DNA of 64,000 nt. Source: Coptis chinensis (lineage: Eukaryota; Streptophyta; Magnoliopsida; Ranunculales; Ranunculaceae). Made by a program: the position numbers and the translations under genes. Shown here piece after piece: positions 1 through 21,495 of the stretch. The stretch lies in the NCBI GenBank assembly GCA_015680905.1, contig CM027378.1, forward strand, positions 83,853,501 to 83,917,500, written 5' to 3'. Each line of letters opens with the position of its first letter. Positions within the stretch are counted from its first letter, which is position 1. Below the pieces are notes generated by a model. The model ran no database searches. It saw only the letters and a program-made list of their open reading frames with translations, and was not told the DNA's origin.

Positions 1-8986
<8,986 letters not shown>

Positions 8987-9400
8987 TGATAGTGATGATT
9001 CCCAGTGAGAGTCGAACTTCACACCTCCTGTACCAGTGCTGTGGCTGCTTTTCATAATTTGTCTAAGCGCTGTGTTTAGCTGGTCTTTGGCAAGGGAGTA
9101 ATTCATGGGGTTTATCAGTCAAAGACGGAGCAACAGACCGAGCTGGCCTGGAAAACTATCGGGAAAGATGAAACTGACAGCATTGAACTCCCACTCGCCG
9201 CTGGTACATGTTTGATGTGGATCAGCGTCACCACATGCTACTTGTCGAGCGGAGATGAAGATAATGACATAGCATGAAAGGTTGGTGGCTATGATCAGTG
9301 GCAATCGGAGGCAAGTTTTTGAATGTGAACTAACATATTTGTTTTACTGGATTTTCATGTAAATATGGGTGACTAATTTTTGTACCAAACTTGTATAGTG
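8987..9400 (+). other. Probable SPI 3' untranslated region
   Basis: Non-coding sequence directly after the SPI stop; a second TGA follows at once. The end is arbitrary: I see no unambiguous AATAAA signal, and plant poly(A) sites are loosely defined. Confidence 0.4.
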
Positions 9401-11450
9401 GAAAGTGCATTGCGGAAATGTACGCAAAAAAGAAAGAAAAAAGAGAAAGTGATATTGCGGGGTTAACACAGTAGAAGATGTTTCAGTTTATTTTTTCAGT
9501 GTAATTTCATTCATGTCCATGCACCTACTTAAACCCCCTTTTTTCGTGGAACGTGTGATGGTTTCTGTTTCACTTTTTAAAATTTGTATGATAAGGCTTC
9601 TTTAGCGTCAAAGCTGCGCAAAGGATCGAGTGATTATTTTCTTTATATTATGTTAACAAATAGTGGGGATTGCTTATATGAGTTCCAATTGAACAAAATT
9701 ATGAAGTATGAACATCATCTATTTTGCCAAGACAAAAGATAGAATTTAATTATGATTGTTGTTTTTATATTATTTACTCTTTTCAGATTGTAAAGGTGAC
9801 GAACAGTTGTGCTATTTGAGTATTTTTATTGGCTTCAATACTTTCACCTTCCAATTATATGTCTACATATGCAGTGATTTCAGAGGCAGTGAAGGCCATC
9901 TCAACTGGCCTTAACGTTATCTGAATTGGTGTCCGGCACTCCACATCACCATCTCACTGCCTGTAGAATGAGTGCGCCCCCGTTCTGCATATCTAGGACC
10001 CTCCTATTGCAAATGCTATATAGCAGTTGAATTCTCCTGTAGAGGTTGGAGATGGTCTCTTACCCTAGCAACTGGTTCTAGTTTATATTTGGTCTAATTA
10101 TGAAAAGATAGAGGTAGAATCAAACATACACTTTAGTTACAGTACCAAGAGAGAGTGTTGCATAACCGCAAGCAAAACTAGAACATACAAGAATATCAAC
10201 GGCCTCACTATATTTGCACTTCAGAACTTCATAGCTTTCTCAAGGCACGCCTGCTCCCTGCATAACCTTTTATTATCTCAACATCCAACCTGCTAATTGA
10301 TCAGTCACCCTCACACCCTTAACTCAGATACTTTAATGGTACAGTACTACAGTTAACACGGCAAGGCTTTCTTTCTTTGCTTTGGTTTCGTGCCATAGTG
10401 TCTCCCAAGAGAAAGGCCATTCATCTCTCTCCCTAGTTAATAGTCCTACAAACAATAGGACCACTCTACACTCCTAAAATACAACTGCAATAAAAGTTGG
10501 ATGCCAGCACTACTATACAAGGACTACTTCTGAAATTACCCTTTACTTTTCAGAGCTGCATTTTGTCTTTAAGTCTTTCTCAGAGTCATGAAGGTTCTAA
10601 TGGAAAAGTGATATCCTATATTCCTACCTATCAATTGGCTTATACATAAAAGAGTGCTGACCATAAACTATACTTGTATGATACTTGGACGGAACCAGGA
10701 TTGAACGTCTTGGAGTGCAAGACTATATGCACAGCCTACAATTTAAATAGGGGGGGGTGCGGGTAATAGAAATTTTGTGAAAAATCTTGAGGGGTGCAAA
10801 TCATTACAGTTTAAACATTTTCTGGCAAAATACTCATACAGTGATGGAGTTTTCCAAATCCTTGGGGGTGCAGTCGCCTCCCCCCCCCCCCCCGCTTGTT
10901 CCATATATGCTTGAGGTAGTCGTGTGGGGACTGAGGATGCCATATATATTAGGTTTATGGTGTTGATCTGATTCCTGTGTGAGTTCACAGGTAAAATGCT
11001 TTATTATTCATAAGTCTTAACACTTGCCTTAATCAATAATTTGGACATTATACTCACATGCAATGCTGATATGGGCCAAAAAGTGAAATTCAATCCACTG
11101 TCGGAGCAATCCACCCTAAACCCGATCTGCATGTTAACATCCCTAAACCAAAATGTGGGTGGGGATTCTGCAATTGAAGATTTGAAGCTTCAACTCCTGC
11201 AAGTATGAATGTATGATAACTAAGTTTTTAATTGCTTTTGACTTTTTTCATTAACTACATTCTAATGTCTTACTCAACCCTCTGGTGTCCCCCATGTTCC
11301 TGCCAAGCCACCCTACCCAAGTCCTATATGAAAACTAGCTAATACCTACTCCAAGCCTACACCACCAGCTATGCTCACATGGTTCTTTTTTCATCTCTCC
11401 CCTCAAAGGCAACACTGCTATGCTGTCCCATCTCTATCTTCCTTTCTCTT
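9401..11450. other. Intergenic, no gene seen
   Basis: AT-rich non-coding DNA between SPI and the first MIR167. It contains a possible small MITE at 9893-10060 and a transposon-like stretch at about 10680-10925 with a G run near 10750 and a C run of about 14 at 10880-10893. Confidence 0.5.
9893..10060. mobile_element. Possible short MITE
   Basis: The left part AGGCCATCTCAACT and the reverse complement of the right part AGACCATCTCCAAC look like imperfect inverted ends of the PIF type common in dicots. No convincing duplication flanks it; tentative. Confidence 0.3.
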
Positions 11451-11459
11451 CTCTACATC

Positions 11460-11493
11460 TGTCTCATACTCACATCACTTCCTCTATATATAA
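11460..11493 (+). promoter_or_regulatory. Candidate core promoter of first MIR167: TGTCTC plus TATA box
   Basis: CTATATATAA at 11484-11493 is a good plant TATA box. TGTCTC, the classic auxin response element, lies at 11460-11465. About 690 bases separate the TATA box from the mature miRNA, which is acceptable for a plant pri-miRNA. The assignment is inferred from position. Confidence 0.4.
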
Positions 11494-12168
11494 CAGATCT
11501 CCAAATTTGTATATCTATCACTTCAACTTCTTCTTTAGGGTTTTTTCTTGAAGCAAAGTCTTATTTTTTTTCTTTCCTTTTTCTCTCTTTGTTCTTGTAT
11601 ACTCGAGTTCATGCGAAGTTGCAATTATACTTGGGTTCTTGTGGTTCCTTTCACACAGTCTCCTTCCTTTCACACGTGGGCCCACTAGCTTTTACCACCA
11701 AAAGTGCTGGTGAACAAATTCGGACTCCTTCTCCATCCCCTTGTTCCTTAATTATTATGTATTAAAATATTATTTTATCTTCATATCATATCCTGAACTT
11801 TTTTCTTCTCTGCAACCTATACTTACTTTGGTTGTGACCATAGTGCATGGTTTCTAACTTCTTAATAAGGAAGTTGCACACATATTTTCTGTTAATAGTT
11901 TCTTTTCAGTTCTAGGTTCTTTAACTAGCTAGTTAGTTAATCATGCAGTTTCGTACTTCATAAGGAGTTCAGATTTTCATTTTTAGTTTCTTTGGACGAA
12001 ATATCCTTTTTCTGTTTCTCCTTTGGTATTTGAAGATTTTTTTTTCTTTGTGCTGCAGACGCGTCTTAATTATTTCAAATTTTTATGTGGATTGTGGAGA
12101 GAGAGAGAGACCAAATATTTCCATAAAGCCATGTGAAGATGAGCCGGCCTTGAGTTATTGTAACAGTC

Positions 12169-12304
12169 TCCAAGGGAATAAGTGAAGCTGCCAGCATGAT
12201 CTAGCTTTGGATGGCACAGAGGAACAACTATATGAAATATAGCAACCTTTAGCTAAACTTACCTAGGTCATGTCCTGACAGCCTCACTCCTTCCTATTTT
12301 GGGA
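12169..12304 (+). ncRNA. MIR167: miR167 precursor (first copy)
   Basis: The 21-nt mature miR167 lies at 12183-12203, starting TGAAGCTGCC and ending ATGATCTA, identical to the conserved plant miRNA. The opposite arm at about 12265-12287 (AGGTCATGTCCTGACAGCC region) pairs with it apart from two mismatches, a G-U pair and a small bulge, as in known MIR167 foldbacks; lower-stem pairing continues to about 12169 and 12304. miR167 directs cleavage of ARF6/ARF8-type auxin response factor mRNAs (established); in some species it also targets IAR3. The gene lies on the same strand as SPI and the second MIR167. Confidence 0.92.
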
Positions 12305-13707
12305 ACCACAGATTCCAAATCCTCATCAATTCTAATTCAAAGAAATGAAGATGGAAGAGAGTCCACTGTGATTATAGTCCACCATGTGCAGTGGCGTTCT
12401 TCATGTGCAACTATATAAGTAACTACTAACTACTAACTCGTACCTTGTCTTTTTTGATTTATTTATATTTCTCATTAAACAGGAACCAAACTTTGCTATT
12501 GCATGTGCAGCAAAAAAGTCCTTATAGAGCTATATGGGGACATGGGGTGCGCTCTAACTTGTTTGTTTGTGCTGAGTTGTTATTAAAGTGAAGAGGAAGT
12601 GAATGTATTCGGAAGACTGAGATGCTTGTACTATGGTTGGCAAGCTCGACAACCAAGCCATGCTTTATAGTCTTGTATCACTTGTGGGTGTCAAGGGTTC
12701 TCATTATCCAAGCAATTTCTAGCTTTAGTACCATCTTTACTGGTCTAGAAGTTTGGTTAATTATTATAGTATGATGATGATAGATCGATCACTTCAAACT
12801 TTAATGGAAATTAATCTTTGTGTACAGGTAATCTTCTCATGTGACATACACCACTGTTCCAAAGAATGTTTGTCCTCATGCGTGTTGGTAATTGTATCCT
12901 TGAGAATAAATTAGCTTTGTTGAAAAGCTAGACCAATAAAACTATAAACGAACAAATACGTATTTATGGGATATTTCCCAAATTTATTCGAAGGTTGACT
13001 TTTCATATAAGGGACTTTTAATTTCTTTTTATCATTGAAAAGAAATTTGAAAATTGTGACTACAAAATACACTAATACTTTCTCACAATAAATCAAACAA
13101 TTTGAAAATCAACCTTTTGACAAGCGGTTTGTTGTTTTTTGGTTTTCGGGTTCACACCTTGCATGATCCCCACCTTATGAGACCTCATGTATGTGTTCAC
13201 CAACGCTCTCCTTGGCCAGTTGAGATATCAATCAAATGCGTCCGATATTTTGGAAAGCCATCTTCAGAATAGATCGGCTCTTCTTAATTGAATGTAAGGT
13301 GTCCATACTCCATAGATGGAAAAAGAGGTGCCCAAATTCTCAAGCTGATTTCTGGTTTAAATCAACAAAGATGGTAAAAGCTATACATGGCATATGGCGA
13401 TGACACTATATGACTTGGATGGATATGTAGGTGAATTATAACCGTCTCTGTGTTCAGTGGAGCTCTAAAGTTGAAAAAATCTCAGAACTTAAAACATTAT
13501 TGGCGATTTGGTGCATGGTTAAGGATTTCAGAGTTGTCAAAATCTAACACCGAGTCCCGGCCCAAAAATCAGAATCCCGGTATATTCCGACTAAATTTTG
13601 AAATTCTATCATTTTGATAACGTCTCAATTTGGTTAAAAAACGAAATATTCGATGAAATTATCGCAATCACAACCTATGAAATTCTTTTCTTGTCATCAT
13701 TAATATA
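12305..13707. other. MIR167 3' flank and intergenic, no gene seen
   Basis: Probably starts with the remaining pri-miR167 transcript. No coding potential or clear transposon end found. Confidence 0.4.
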
Positions 13708-14074
13708 CGAGTATGCGAACCGTGCTAAGCATCGGTGTTTTTTCAAATCTTTAAACATGTCGCTCTAACATTTCTATGATAGTACGATTTTTTGAATTCT
13801 AGTTATAATCTAAAAAATAATATAAAAATATTAGGAGGGGTTGAATATAATTTGAGTGACGTGAATGAGGTTTTCTAAATTATTTTAAATAATATGAAGC
13901 TAATTCTAATTTCAATAAAGTGAGAGAGTTTTTGGTAAATTGTTTAAAAGGGAGGGAGCTGATTAGAATAATTAAGGGAGGTGGTTCTAAAATCATAAAA
14001 TAGAGAGATTACAAATACACAGTTCGGTTGAGAAATTTTTCTCCTAAAGATCCGGCTATCATATAGTGTAGAGA
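13708..14074 (-). mobile_element. Short non-autonomous Helitron, family B, copy 1
   Basis: On the minus strand it starts TCTCTACACTATATGATAG and ends GCATACTCG, flanked 5' by A and 3' by T with no duplication, which is the Helitron insertion signature. It is related over its length to 42161-42495, whose insertion site can be reconstructed. No coding capacity. The end is not a perfect CTRR, so the class call rests on the shared boundaries and the A/T flanks. Confidence 0.55.
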
Positions 14075-14212
14075 TTCTTTCTCGCCAACCAAACAAACTA
14101 CTATTCTAGGAGAGTCCAATACGGCAATACCCATATATACCCATGTCCAATTGTAGTTTTAGCTAGGTAATTATAATTAATAAACTAATTGAGAGAGGTG
14201 ATTATTTCTATA

Positions 14213-14607
14213 CTAGAAAGTAGACCCGTGCATACGCACTGGCTCTTTTAAAAATTTGTTCAACAATCATAACAAATCTTCCTGTTTTTGTCGCTAACCT
14301 GTTTTATTTTCCTAACAAATTATTTTAATCAAGTCTTAAAAATCCGTTTTAATTTCTTAACAAATTGTTTTAATTAAGTTTTAAAAACCCGTGTTTTTTA
14401 ATTTGGGGAGGAATCCTATTTTAATTTGGAAATAAAGAGTTTTTATGCTACTATTTGAGTTTTGGTTTTAAAAGAAAATGAGATTCTCGTTTGAAGTTGG
14501 ATTCTAAAAGGAAAATAGTTTCCCATTTTAAATTAACTATTAAGTTGATGACGTGGAATTTTAATAGAGCTTGAAAAATACCCCTTATAGGAGCTTTAAT
14601 ATTAAGA
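14213..14607 (-). mobile_element. Short non-autonomous Helitron, family A (copy 1)
   Basis: Minus-strand 5' end TCTTAATATTAAAGCTCC; the 3' end has the small palindromic hairpin TGCGTATGCACGGG a few bases before a terminal CTAG. Flanks are A and T, with no target duplication. These features match Helitrons. The body is AT-rich and made of repeated units such as TTTTAATTAGAAGTG; no ORF. Confidence 0.65.
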
Positions 14608-15240
14608 TATAGATTTAAGTCGGGTGGGACTTATTATCAGTAAAATACATACATAAGGAGGATTCTAAATTTTAATAACTTCAAATATTTATTTAGGAAA
14701 TTTGTGGTTCTGAAAGGTCCGTAGAGATATGTTCAGTAGAAGTCTCAAAATTTGCAATAAATCAAGCACAACATATACAACGCAAATAGTAATGGGCTTC
14801 AATAGGCCTATGCTGAGCATATTGCTTGATATGTAGAAATTTCATGTGACTTCGTCGAAGTCAACCGTTTAATTTAGTAATCTAATTGGGTATCTCATTT
14901 TAAATGCTAATTTACACATATATGGTAATTTAATTTGATGTACGATTCCTATTCTTTTGGTTTTGGCTTCTTTCAGTTGCCTTGTCCAAATAACCGTGTT
15001 CAATTTAAACAAAACATGTCATAATTGTCAGTAATATATATTTCAATTATCTATTTCTCTAATAAAATCCAAATTTGTAGGGTAACCAACTATAGAAAGT
15101 CAATAGTATTAAAAAATATCACCAAATATAATATTTTCTAATCTGGAGAGTTTATGTTAATTTTTCGAGATAGAAAGAGATATTTTATTTCCTTAATAGT
15201 TGCAACTTAATTAACACAATTACAGGGCCATTAGATATTA

Positions 15241-15737
15241 TTAGAAAGTAGGTCTGTGCATACGCACCGACTCTTTTGAAAACTTGCTCAATAATCATAA
15301 CTATACATATAAAAAATTTCTAGTAATCGTGATTCCTGTTTTACTTGTTAACCCGTTGTAATTTCATAACAAATCGTTTTAATTAAGTTTTAAAAACTCA
15401 TTTTAATTTCCTAACAAATAGTTTTAATTAAGTTTTAAAAACATGTTTTTTAATTAGGAGAGGGATCATGTTTTAATAATTGACTTAATTTAGAAATGTG
15501 ATTCCCATTTTAATAGGAGAAGGCCGGATTCCCATTTTAATTAGGTATGCTATATTTTCTCTTTTCAATAGAAGAGAAATTCCTGTTTTAATAGAAAAAT
15601 GATTTCCGTTTTAATTAGAAGTACCTAAAATTTATTATTTTAATGGAAGAGGAATTCTCGTTTTAATAAGAGACAATATGTAGAATTTTAATAGAGCTCA
15701 AAAAATACCCCCTGTAAGAGCTTTAATATTATTAAGA
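15241..15737 (-). mobile_element. Helitron family A (copy 2), abuts copy 3
   Basis: Same body and 5' end as the other family A copies; the 3' CTAG is mutated to CTAA (TTAG as read on the plus strand). Its 5' end joins the 3' CTAG of the next copy with no spacer. Confidence 0.6.
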
Positions 15738-16199
15738 CTAGAAAGCAGACTCATGCATACACACCGACTCTTTTAAAAACTTGCTCAACAATCATAACTA
15801 TACATATATAAATTTTCTAACAAATCATGATTCATGTTTTCGTCGCTAACCCATTTTAATTTCCTAACAAATTGTTTTAAGTAAGTTTTTAAATCTCGTT
15901 TTTTAATTTGGGGAGGGATCCCGTTTTAATTAAGAAGTGTGATTCATGTTTTTAATAGAAGAATGATTCTTATTTTAATTAGAAGTAATAGATTTTTCTT
16001 TTCTAATAGGGGGAATTCCCGTATAGTAGAATAATAGGGGGGGAAGTCCTATTATAATAGAATAAATATTCTAGTTTTAATTAGAAGTGTTATAATTTCT
16101 CTTTTCAATAGGAGAGGAATTCCCGTTTTAATAGGAGTTGACAGCATGAAATTTTAAGAGAGCTAGAAAAATATTCTTTGTGGGAGCTTTAATATTAGA
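15738..16199 (-). mobile_element. Helitron family A (copy 3)
   Basis: CTAG end at 15738-15741 directly follows copy 2. The 5' end reads TCTAATATTAAAGC on the minus strand. A 142-base unrelated spacer follows on the right. Confidence 0.62.
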
Positions 16200-16341
16200 G
16201 CATGCCTTCAGTGCGCGAGATGTATGGGCCTTTGGATCAGTACTTCTTTGTTGAAATACACCCTCACCTCTGTGTGTGAGTGGCCCAGATTTACCCTCAC
16301 TTTCTCTCTCCTGCGCACCATAGATTTACCCTTAATATTAA

Positions 16342-16824
16342 CTATAAAGTAGACCCGTGCATACACACCGACTCTTTTAAAAACTTGTTCAACAATCATA
16401 ACTATACATATATAAATTTTCTAACAAATCGTGATTAATGTTTTCGTTGTTAACCCGTTTTAATTTCTTAACAAATTATTTTAATCAAGTATTTAAAACC
16501 CGTTTTAATTTCTCAACAAATTATTTTAATTAAGTTTTAAAAATCAGTTTTTTAATTGAGGGAGGGATCCCGTTTTAATTTAGAGTGTGATTCCCATTTT
16601 TAATAGGAGAATGATTCTCGTTTTAATTAGAAGTGTTAGATTTTTCTTTTTCAATAGGGAATGAATTTTCATTATAATAGGAGAAAGATTTCTGTTTTAA
16701 TTAAAAGTGTTAGATTTAATTTTATTTTTCAATAGGAGAAAAATTCTCGTTTTAATAAGAGTTGATAATGTGGAATTTTAAGAGAGCTAGAAAAATACCT
16801 TTTGTGGGAGCTTTAATATTAAGA
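16342..16824 (-). mobile_element. Helitron family A (copy 4)
   Basis: Family A body. The terminal CTAG is changed to ATAG on the minus strand, while the hairpin and the 5' TCTTAATATTAAAGC are kept. Confidence 0.6.
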
Positions 16825-17473
16825 TATAGATATATTGATTGATATTGAATTATGAATTTGTATCCTATTTAAACTCTGATTGTTTTATTCCATTTGAAAT
16901 CTTTTAAAGTAGATATAAACCATAAATTAACTATGAGAGTTTCAATAAGGACCACTACTTAATACTCAAATTCCCCGAGATCGTCTTCTTTATTACGTTA
17001 GTTTGATTTTGTTTATCTAATAGCGTCTAGTCTCGTTGTTCATTGCTTGGTGGAAACCTTCTTTTTCATCTTCACTAATTTGCAACAAAAACCAAGCACT
17101 AAAAAGTCAAAAGGGCCCAATAAATTCTAGTCCTATGTCCAGCTTAATAGGCCTGGATGCTACTACTCATGTGGTGAAGGAGTCCAAAATCTAACCACCA
17201 CCCACAGATTTGAAAAGGTCTTGACTCGCCACTTCTCGAACCGACTGACCCCAGCTCCATGTTCTAAATTTGGCAGATTCCCCAATGTAAAGACAAATCT
17301 AGGATAAGCCATTTAATAGGTTAAGCCATTAAAACTCTCTAGAATACCAAACAACAATAGGTCAACCGCTGTCGAACCAAACACATGGATATGACATCAT
17401 TATATTTTTTTTTTCGGAAATACATTAGAATCTTTACAAATGGATATGTAATCAATCAATGTCTGTATCTATA

Positions 17474-17816
17474 TCTTAATATTAAAGCTCTTACAAGGGA
17501 TATTTTTCGAGCTTTATTAAAATTTCATACCATCTCTTATTAAAACAGAAATTTTTCTTCTATTTGAAACAAATTAAAGCACTTCTAATTAAAACGAGAA
17601 TCTTTTTCCTATTAAAATGGAAATTCCTCCCGAAATCATTCTCCTATTAAAACATAATCTCTCTCCCAATTGAAAAAATGGGTTTTTAAAATTTAATTTA
17701 AAACAATTTGTTATAAAATTAAAACGGGTTAGCGACTAAAACGGTAGTCCCAATTTTCTAAAAAAATCTAAATATTTTCAAAAGAGCCAGTACGTATGCA
17801 CAGGCCTACAAGCTAG
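17474..17816 (+). mobile_element. Helitron family A (copy 5)
   Basis: Starts TCTTAATATTAAAGCTC after an A and ends with the hairpin region and CTAG at 17813-17816, followed by T. The next copy begins immediately. Confidence 0.65.
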
Positions 17817-18263
17817 TTTAAATATTAAAGCTCCCACAAGGGTATTTTTCGAGCTCTATTAAAATTCCATGTCATCTCCTATTAAAATGGAATTTCACTC
17901 CTATTTGAATAACAAGAATATTTTTTTACAACGGAAATTCCTCTCCTATTATAACGGGAATTTCTCTCCTATTAAAACAAATTCTAGCACTTCTAATTAA
18001 AGCGGAAATCATTTTCCTATTAAAATGGGAATTCATCCCCTATTGAAAAGGAAAAATCTAGCATATCTAATTAAAATTGGAATTATTCTCCTATTAAACC
18101 AGGATCTCTCTTCCAATTGAAAAAATGGGTTTTTAAAACTTAATTTAAAATAATTTGTTAAAAAATAAAACGGGTTAGCGACTAAAACGGTAGTCCCAAT
18201 TTTTTTTTAAAAATCTAAATGTTTTCAAAAGAGCCGGTGCGTATGCACGGGCCTACAAGCTAG
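17817..18263 (+). mobile_element. Helitron family A (copy 6)
   Basis: Begins directly after the CTAG of copy 5 with a mutated 5' end (TTTAAATATTAAAGC). Ends with GGTGCGTATGCACGGGCC and CTAG at 18260-18263. Confidence 0.65.
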
Positions 18264-18650
18264 TCTTAATATTAAAGCTCCCACAATGAGTATCTTTCGA
18301 GCTCTATTAAAATTCCACATCATTTCCTATTAAAACAGAAATTTCTCTTCTATTTGAAAAATGGAAATCTTTTTTTACAGCGGGAATTTCTCTCCTATTA
18401 TAATGAGAATTATTCTTCTATTAAAATAAATTCTAACACTTCTAATTAAAGCGTGAATCCTTCTCTTATTAAAACAAAGTTTCTCTCCCAATTGAAAAAA
18501 TGGGTTTTTAAAAGTTAATTAAAACTTCATTAAAAACAATTTATTAGAAAATTAAAACAGATTAGGGACTAAAACGGTAGTCCTAATTTTCTAAAAAAAA
18601 TTTAAATGTTTTTAAAAGAGCCGGTGCGTATGCACGGGCCTACAAGTTAG
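18264..18650 (+). mobile_element. Helitron family A (copy 7)
   Basis: Starts TCTTAATATTAAAGC right after the CTAG of copy 6. Ends at the hairpin and TTAG (mutated CTAG) at 18650. Confidence 0.65.
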
Positions 18651-18994
18651 TATATATTAATATTAAAACTCCTACAAGGGGGTATTTTTTAACTCTCTTA
18701 AAATTCAATGTCATCAACTCATATTAAAACGGGAATTCCTCTCCCATTGAAAAGAGAAATTCTAGCACTTATAATTAAAACGAAAATCCTTATCCTATTA
18801 TAATGGGAATTCCTCTCCTATTGAAAAAGAAAAATCTATAACTTCTAATATAATTAAAACGAGAATTCATCTCTTATTAAAAACGGAAATTCCTCTCCTA
18901 CTGAAAAAGAAAAATCTAGTACTTCTAATTAAAACAGAAATCACACTTCTAAATTAAAACGAGATCCATCCCCTCAATTAAAAAATGAGTTTTA
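18651..18994 (+). mobile_element. Helitron family A (copy 8), 3' truncated
   Basis: Follows copy 7 without spacer, but stops after the AATTAAAAAATGAG motif, before the 3' hairpin and CTAG. The cut coincides with the 14-bp direct repeat of the putative retrocopy. Confidence 0.55.
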
Positions 18995-19048
18995 GTGACA
19001 TCATTATATGAACCAGGTTATCATAAACAGATAAAATATGAGAATAAT

Positions 19049-19075
19049 CTATAATAATAATAATAATAATAATAA
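19049..19075. repeat. (TAA)n microsatellite
   Basis: About nine TAA/ATA units directly left of a Helitron CTAG end. Confidence 0.85.
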
Positions 19076-19577
19076 CTAGAAAGTTGGCCCGTGTATACGC
19101 ACCTGCTCTTTTGAAAACTTATGCTCAACAATCACAACTATATGCATATTATTATACATATACAAATTTTCTAACAAATCATGATTCCCATTTCAGTCGC
19201 TAGCCCATTTTAATTTCCTAATAAATTGATATTAAGTTTTAAAATTCTGTTTTAATTTCCTAACAAATTGTTTTAATTAAATTTTAAAAATCCATTTTTT
19301 AATTAAGAGAGAGCTCGTTTTAATAGTTGACTTAATTTAGAAGTGTGATTCTCGTTTTAATAGAAAAATGATTCCCGCTTTAATTAGATATGCTAGATTT
19401 TCCCTTTTCAATAAGGGAAGAATTCCCGTTTTAATAGGAGAAGGAGTCTCGTTTTAATTAGAAGTACTATAATTTCTTTTTCTAATAGGGGAAGAATTCT
19501 CATTTTAATAGAAGAAGATGACGTTGAATTTTAATAGAACTCGAAAAATACCATTTGTGGGAATTTAATATTATAGA
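19076..19577 (-). mobile_element. Helitron family A (copy 9)
   Basis: CTAG at 19076-19079 with hairpin; the 5' end (TCTATAATATTAAA on the minus strand) abuts copy 10. Confidence 0.63.
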
Positions 19578-20043
19578 CTAGAAAGTAGACCCGTGCATAC
19601 ACACCGACTCTTTTTAAAACTTGCTCAACAATCATAACTATACATATAGAAATTTTCTAACAAATCGTTATTCCTATTTTCGTCACTAACCCGTTTTAAT
19701 TTTCGGACAAATTGTTTTAATCAAGTCTTAAAACCCATTTTAATTTCTCAATAAATTATTTTAGAAATCCGATTTTTAATTGGGGGAAGGATCTCGTTTT
19801 AATTTAGAAGTGTGATTCCCGTTTTTAATAGGAGAATGATTTCTATTTTCATTAGAAGTACCAGATTTTTCTTTTTCAATAGGGGAGAAATTATCATTAT
19901 AATAGGAGAAAAATTCCCGTTTTAATTAGAAGTGCTAGTTCTCTTTTCCATCAGAGAGAAATTCCCATTTTAATAGGAGTTGATGATGTGGAATTTTAAG
20001 AGAGCTAGAAAATTACCCTTGTGTTAGCTTTAATATTAATAGA
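19578..20043 (-). mobile_element. Helitron family A (copy 10)
   Basis: CTAG end at 19578-19581 directly follows copy 9. The 5' end reads TCTATTAATATTAAAGC on the minus strand and is followed by T on the plus strand. Confidence 0.63.
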
Positions 20044-21495
20044 TTGATTGATTGATATATATATATATATATCTCTGTTATGGAATTAAAAGGTTGTAGA
20101 GCCAATGTATCAGACCTCATTATAAATGGAAATTGGGAGATACCAGAACTCATACATGAGGTGATTGAGCTTGCTGGTTTCAGTGTAGCTTCCCTAGCCA
20201 GTCCAAATGAGAATGAAGAGGACCATCTGGTATGGATTCCTGATTTAGGGGGTGAATTCTTAGTGAAGCGGCCTTCGAAGAAATTCGAGCTGAGTTAAAA
20301 GTAACAAGAAAAGTTGGCATTCTCATGTTCGAGTAAAGACGGCTGCCACTGCTTGGAAACTGATCATGAATGTTGCTTCAGTTGATGTCAATGTCTAGAA
20401 AAAAGGAGTCCACTTAGCATCCTGATACTATGTATGCCACAAGAATGAAGAAAACCTTGGTAATTTATTGTGGCATTGTGAGCATGCTCAAAGAGTTTGG
20501 AAATGGATGACTGATACTTTTGGGTTTCGGGTTCAATGCGCCTCTTTCGTTGAAGTTACTGATGTTGCTAAGTCGATGAGTCCTATGATTAAACAATTAT
20601 AGGATATCGCGGTGTCTACTACTATGGTGACACTTTTGCATCACCGTAATAAGATTTATCATGAGGATAAGACAGTAAACTTCAGCCTATGTTCTGGGAA
20701 GATAAGAAAAATTATTAGGGTAGCGTCTATGGTAATCATTGGTAAGTTGTTTCAGAAAATGGTAGATATGAAGATAATGAGAGTTTGGAATCTGCTAGTA
20801 CTTTTACCAAAAGCTCTTCGTATTAGGCCATACTGGTGGACGCTGCCAGAAAAAAAACACAATTAAGGTCAACTGTGATGGATCGGCTGTAGGGAATATT
20901 CCTGGACCAACTGGGATTGGGTCTACATTTAGAGATGCTTTAGGTGACTTTTTTCAAGTTATGTGGAAGAAAATAGGAGTTAATACTAATTATATAGCTG
21001 AGTGCTTAGCCATAGTTGAGAGTGTGGAGATTGCAGTACAAAGAAATTGGAAGAATGTGTGGGTTGAATCAGATTCAGTGGCAGCAGTTTCGTTTCTGTT
21101 TTTGGGTCAGGCAAGCTTCCATGACAACTCAAGATCAGGTGGAGCAAATGTATTTATGAAATGCATCAGTTCACAATATCCTCAACGTGGAGAGAGGCAA
21201 ACTTTTGGGCAGATTTGGTGGCAAAAAAAGCTACAACTATGACTTCTGAAACCCTTTGTGTATCATGGCAAGCCACCATATATGGTTATATAAATCGGAG
21301 GCTGTTTCTAGTACCTACTTTAGGTTTGATTAAGTAGGATATGTGCTTGATGAGGTGCACTTGGAGGCCTACCTAGTAGGGTTGCAACAACACTTCATTA
21401 CAATACAATACCCAGTTTTTCTAATTTTCTTTTTATACTTTTCTTAGTGTAACCCTCGCCTCCCTTTTTCCATACTCAATACAATTCTTAGCTCA

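Larger units (their letters stand above)
17406..18995 (-). mobile_element. Candidate LINE-mobilised retrocopy carrying four tandem Helitrons
   Basis: The block is bounded by a perfect 14-bp direct repeat, TGACATCATTATAT, at 17392-17405 and 18996-19009. A run of ten T begins at the left boundary, i.e. a poly(A) tail for a minus-strand RNA. At the other end the last Helitron is cut off mid-body, like the 5' truncation usual for LINE reverse transcription. Four family A copies fill the block. LINE remains exist nearby (20.0-21.5 kb and 22.3-22.6 kb). Retroposition is inferred from these hallmarks. Confidence 0.5.

Noticed and set aside
11379..11765. 128-codon frame upstream of the first MIR167
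   Set aside because: Low-complexity Leu/Ser/Phe sequence from CT-rich leader DNA that spans the TATA box; no family resemblance.
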